Below, one piece after another: positions 5,047 through 8,165 of a stretch of 8,165 nt of DNA. The position numbers and the translations under genes are program-made. The stretch spans positions 1-8,165 of the forward strand of contig JACRIF010000096.1 in the NCBI GenBank assembly GCA_016220125.1, written 5' to 3'. The DNA comes from Candidatus Peregrinibacteria bacterium (GTDB taxonomy: Bacteria > Patescibacteriota > Gracilibacteria > UM-FILTER-43-11). The stretch's first letter is position 1. Each line of letters starts with the position of its first letter. A model generated the notes under the pieces. It saw nothing but the letters and a program-made list of their open reading frames with translations. It had not been told where the DNA came from and searched no databases.

Positions 5047-7569
5047 ATGCGAATAAAATTATACGCGTTTCTGGCACTTTTGGTCGCCATGGCAGTGCCC
5101 TATCTGCTTTTCGCCGAGGGAAACCCCTCCATCACTTCATTCAAGCACAGTGGAATGTTTGTACCAGGAGCCGCTTTCACCATCACGCTTGGCAATGTGC
5201 CCGACCTTAGCAAACTGAATCCGACCGTCACGCTGAACGGCGTGGCGCTGACGGTGACCTCCATCACGAAAAACACCCTCCAGGGCAAATTGCCCGAAGG
5301 GGCCATCGCCAAAGGCAACGGCCTCACCGTTCACTATGGGACCCAAACGGTGGAAGGCTATGTGGCCGTGCCATTTATTTCAAACTTATTCCTTACCAAG
5401 GCTGAGAAAAACGCCCAATTGAACATCAACGGCGGAAATTTCGCCGAAAAGGGGTGCACCGTCGGCCTTCCAAATTCCACCCTGACCCTGGGCAAAAGCT
5501 CCCAAAACCAGATCACCACCACTATCGGCGCCAAGCTGAACGGGGGCGATTTGACCGTGACGTGCGATGGCCTGACCAGCGCGCCGTACCACTTCGATTT
5601 CACGGCTCCCCGCATCGATTTCGCGGAAAACAAGGAGGGTCTTTTTCCGGGATCCACCCTCCGGCTCCATGGTGGCGGATTTTCGACCACCGCGTCTGAA
5701 AACCAAATCCTGCTCGACACAACCTCGCTCGCCATCACCAGCTTGAAACCCGCCGAGGGGTTGGTCGTGGTCACGCTACCGGTTGAAAACGCGAAGGGAA
5801 GCCTCAAACTGGTCGTCAACGGGATCGAAAGCAATAGCCTTGCCCTGGATGTCAGCTTTCCGCCCATTCTCATCGACAGCAAATTCTCGGACTCGGGCGA
5901 CAAGCTGAAAATCGCCGTGACGGGAAAATATTTCTCGTCGGATGTTTCGAAAACAGGCCTGTCGATCGGCGCCAAGAAGGGCACCGTCAAATTCGCCAAC
6001 GCGAACTCCATCGAGGCGGAATTCCCCCGAGGCTCCTATGCGGGCTGCCTGATGGTGGATGTGTTCGGACAAACCAGCAACTGCCTCCCCTTCAACACCA
6101 CCAAACCGCCATTCCTGAAAGGATTTCAGGATCCGATTTACACGGAAGCCGACAATCAATTCGAATGGACGCTGTACGCCGAAAACCTGTCGGAGAAGAA
6201 CGACAAAATTGCGGTTTACGTGAATGGAACCAAGGCAAGCCTCAAAGGCAGGATGCTCAACCGCCTGACCGTGAAATTCGACCCGATTCCCGATGTCGGC
6301 GATGTCTATGTGGTTTCGGACGGGCTTGAAAGCAACCGTCTGCCCTACGATTTCGGCGAGCGATTCTACCCCTTCATCAGCGCCGCGGTGTCGGGAGGCA
6401 AATTCATGTACAGCCAACCCATCGTCATCCAGGGCAACAATTTGGGCCAACAGGGTTTTCGGGAGAAAACCAAAATCAACCTCAGCGGACCCGGCTTGAC
6501 CCGGGACGAAAAAACCAAGGAGCTGGAGTGGAAAGTGACCCCCGCCGAAATCACGGTTCGGTTGGACGACAAGGTGAAGCCCGGAACCAAGGCGACCCTG
6601 AGCGTGACCGTGAAGGGGAAAAAGAGCAACGAAGTCCGCTTTGTCACAGGGCAGGAGAATAAGCAAAGCCTCTGCTCCCCCTGGATCCAGAAAATCCAGT
6701 ACCCGGAAGGGATCATGGAGGGCTCGACGATCCGCATTCTGGGACAATGCTTCAATCCCGTTCCCGAAAAAAACTGGGTATTGTTTGACACCATCGCAGC
6801 CAAGCCCACGATCGCCAAATCGAATGTGTTGGAGGCGAAAATCCCCAAGGGCGCCATGGCCAAGGGCAAGCTGACCGTGAAAACCGAACTGGCCCAAAGC
6901 AACGCCGCCGATTATATTTCCGCAGGCAAGACTCCCAACGCCTTTTCCTTCACCTTCGAGGATCTCGGAGCAAAGGCCAACACGGAAATCGGCAGAGAGG
7001 GGTTGTTCGCCAAATTGCTGATCAAAAACACGCTGGGAGAGGTTGAAATGCAGACGCTCAAATTCAAGTTCGTGTATGAGGACGACAAAACCAATCCCAA
7101 CTCCGTCCTCAAGTTGGGACCCCTGCCCTTTGGAGAGGTCAAAGTGGCTTTCAACGGAGTGGGCAAAAAAATCATCGCCCCTTTGGTGATCGAGCGCGAG
7201 GGAACCAACACCTACAGCTTCATCCTGGACGGAATCCGGGTCCAGCCCAGCACCGAACCCCAATCCCTGGAATTCCGCACCACCGTGAAACCCTTTGCCT
7301 TGAATGGCGCCAAATTCCATTTGGAATTCGAACCCTCCAAAATCGAGAGCTTCTCCGGGTTGCTGATCCAGCGCGACAAGCAGGAAGTCATGAAATTCAA
7401 GCAAAACGCCCTTTCGAGCGCCACAATCTCGATCTCGAAAACCGGTATCACCTGCGTGGATTCCGATGCCAAAAAGGCCAATTGCGAAAAATTCACGGGC
7501 GGAGCGACAACCCCGGTTGCGCCTGTGGCACCGACAAAACCGAAATTACCCAGCATCCCCAAAAAATAA
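5047..7569 (+). CDS. Exported multi-module IPT/TIG-like surface protein
   Basis: A signal peptide is clear: MRIK, a hydrophobic core (residues 5-22), and likely cleavage after LLFA (23). About seven beta-sandwich modules of some 80-100 residues follow, from roughly residues 27, 109, 188, 272, 354, 441 and 545. Most open with Pro plus hydrophobics, then a G-x-x-hydrophobic strand ending in a GGxF-like turn (LFPGSTLRLHGGGF, 199-212). Modules 3-7 close with an S-N pair (ESN, TSN, ESN, KSN, QSN). This is the pattern of IPT/TIG immunoglobulin-like folds in bacterial surface and adhesion proteins. Residues 633-805 are a different, unassigned beta-rich region, and residues 820-840 are a Pro/Lys tail with no LPXTG or transmembrane anchor. 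Eight cysteines form four close pairs (137/173, 334/346, 543/568, 803/813), suggesting disulfides outside the cytoplasm. Surface or adhesive function is inferred; the ligand is unknown. Confidence 0.85.
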   Translation: MRIKLYAFLALLVAMAVPYLLFAEGNPSITSFKHSGMFVPGAAFTITLGNVPDLSKLNPTVTLNGVALTVTSITKNTLQGKLPEGAIAKGNGLTVHYGTQTVEGYVAVPFISNLFLTKAEKNAQLNINGGNFAEKGCTVGLPNSTLTLGKSSQNQITTTIGAKLNGGDLTVTCDGLTSAPYHFDFTAPRIDFAENKEGLFPGSTLRLHGGGFSTTASENQILLDTTSLAITSLKPAEGLVVVTLPVENAKGSLKLVVNGIESNSLALDVSFPPILIDSKFSDSGDKLKIAVTGKYFSSDVSKTGLSIGAKKGTVKFANANSIEAEFPRGSYAGCLMVDVFGQTSNCLPFNTTKPPFLKGFQDPIYTEADNQFEWTLYAENLSEKNDKIAVYVNGTKASLKGRMLNRLTVKFDPIPDVGDVYVVSDGLESNRLPYDFGERFYPFISAAVSGGKFMYSQPIVIQGNNLGQQGFREKTKINLSGPGLTRDEKTKELEWKVTPAEITVRLDDKVKPGTKATLSVTVKGKKSNEVRFVTGQENKQSLCSPWIQKIQYPEGIMEGSTIRILGQCFNPVPEKNWVLFDTIAAKPTIAKSNVLEAKIPKGAMAKGKLTVKTELAQSNAADYISAGKTPNAFSFTFEDLGAKANTEIGREGLFAKLLIKNTLGEVEMQTLKFKFVYEDDKTNPNSVLKLGPLPFGEVKVAFNGVGKKIIAPLVIEREGTNTYSFILDGIRVQPSTEPQSLEFRTTVKPFALNGAKFHLEFEPSKIESFSGLLIQRDKQEVMKFKQNALSSATISISKTGITCVDSDAKKANCEKFTGGATTPVAPVAPTKPKLPSIPKK

Positions 7570-7583
7570 TCAGGTGCCACACT

Positions 7584-7619
7584 AAAAAACCCGAGGCGAA
7601 TGAATGCCCCGGGTTTTTT
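7584..7619. terminator. Bidirectional rho-independent terminator
   Basis: AAAAAACCCG (7584-7593) pairs with CGGGTTTTTT (7610-7619). After one A/C mismatch the stem continues as GGC (7595-7597) with GCC (7606-7608) around an eight-base loop. The six-A and six-T flanks give a U-tract on both strands. It lies 14 bases after the IPT-module gene's stop and 17 bases from the lipoprotein's stop, so it can serve both convergent genes. Confidence 0.93.
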
Positions 7620-7636
7620 GGAATGTGAAATGGCGA

Positions 7637-8104
7637 TTATTTCAGTGTGAGCGAACCGGTCGAAGTGGCCAGGCCGCCGCTCACCTTGTCGGTGATGGTC
7701 AATTTCATGTTGTACTTGCCAGCGTCCAATTCTGGGGTGGTCACGAAAATGCCATAGGGGCTCTCGGCAATGTCGTTCGGCAATGCGGTGTGACCAGCGT
7801 CTCCGAGCAGGTTCACCTCGTTCAAAATCACCTTTCCGGCGGAATCGGTCACCAGCATATCGATATCAAACTTGTTCAGGCCATCTTCGCCTTTCTTGAA
7901 GGTTCCGACGTTCATCAGGACATATGCAACTTGGTCGCCACGGTTGAATTCAGGCGTATCGACCACGGTGAGCTTATCATCCGCGCCAACGGTCGCGAAA
8001 ACAGTGTTTTCGATATTCAGACCCAAAGAAGTGCCTGTTTTCACAGTGCAACCAACCAGGACCAACGAAACCGCGAGCAGTAAGCCGAGCAAAGACTTTT
8101 TCAT
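7637..8104 (-). CDS. Small lipoprotein with an Ig-like beta domain (hypothetical)
   Basis: The N-terminus is a standard lipoprotein signal: MKK, a hydrophobic segment, and the lipobox LVGC at residues 16-19, so Cys19 should be lipidated and the protein anchored on the outer face of a membrane. The mature part of about 136 residues looks all-beta: an alternating strand with a GDQVAYVLMNVG stretch (56-67), a D-rich strand pair around 80-93, and a C-terminal segment AGKYNMKLTITDKVSGG (128-144), resembling the last strands of bacterial Ig-like domains. No specific family was recognised. The ATG follows an A/T-rich leader with no ribosome site. It faces the IPT-module gene across a shared terminator. 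A role in the cell envelope is likely; the substrate or partner is unknown. Confidence 0.85.
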   Translation of the reverse strand: MKKSLLGLLLAVSLVLVGCTVKTGTSLGLNIENTVFATVGADDKLTVVDTPEFNRGDQVAYVLMNVGTFKKGEDGLNKFDIDMLVTDSAGKVILNEVNLLGDAGHTALPNDIAESPYGIFVTTPELDAGKYNMKLTITDKVSGGLATSTGSLTLK

Positions 8105-8134
8105 AAATAGTTTTTTAAATTGATAAGCGGAACG

Positions 8135-8141
8135 ATTTTAG
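8135..8141 (-). promoter_or_regulatory. Possible -10 element for the lipoprotein gene
   Basis: The minus strand reads CTAAAAT here, five of six matches to the -10 consensus in TAAAAT, 30 bases upstream of the lipoprotein ATG. The -35 position (8163-8158, TGGTAT) is poor. It is the fourth copy of this heptamer upstream of a gene in the window. Confidence 0.35.
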
Positions 8142-8165
8142 CCAAGGCTCAAGCCGAATACCAGA

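Noticed and set aside
5776..7404. 542-codon open frame on the minus strand
   Set aside because: It lies wholly antisense to the IPT-module gene, which has a signal peptide and repeated domain pattern. The antisense translation is His/Gly/Phe-rich without recognisable domains, as expected from the codon bias of the real gene.
7604..8083. 159-codon plus-strand frame over the lipoprotein gene
   Set aside because: The minus strand has a lipobox signal peptide and coherent beta-domain sequence. The plus frame starts inside the terminator hairpin.

Overview
The window is about 8.2 kb of densely coded bacterial DNA with eight protein genes. The first, a LemA-family gene, is cut by the window's left edge. 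No tRNA, rRNA, CRISPR array, transposase or phage gene was seen. Coding regions have moderate to fairly high GC, and the gaps between genes are AT-rich. TAA, TAG and TGA are all used as stops, so the standard bacterial code fits. None of the seven genes with a visible start has a Shine-Dalgarno sequence at normal spacing; starts follow A/T-rich leaders. The lysyl-tRNA synthetase and the SD-less starts suggest a little-studied lineage, possibly Patescibacteria/CPR, but that placement is a weak inference.

Left part (1-2383, + strand): the 3' end of lemA with a Pro/Ala-rich tail; an 80-base gap carrying a nested palindromic repeat; a class II fructose-bisphosphate aldolase with all its metal and catalytic residues; then two small unrecognised proteins (about 117 and 92 residues). 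Both end in a similar segment that reads like a Fis-type helix-turn-helix.

Middle (2469-4875): lysS, with all three class II motifs and the lysine-pocket residues, converges on a minus-strand ankyrin-repeat protein. The 115 bases between the two stop codons are filled almost exactly by a large imperfect inverted repeat with smaller hairpins inside. This is the most conspicuous non-coding structure in the window.

Right part (4876-8165): a 171-base divergent promoter region, then an 840-residue exported protein with about seven IPT/TIG-like beta-sandwich modules, eight cysteines falling into four close pairs, and an unassigned C-terminal domain. It converges, across a clean bidirectional rho-independent terminator, on a 155-residue lipoprotein with a textbook lipobox. 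These two are probably cell-surface proteins.

The genes do not form one pathway: central metabolism (fba), translation (lysS), putative small regulators and envelope proteins sit side by side. No defence system, biosynthetic cluster or mobile operon was recognised. The longest stretch without a gene is 171 bases.
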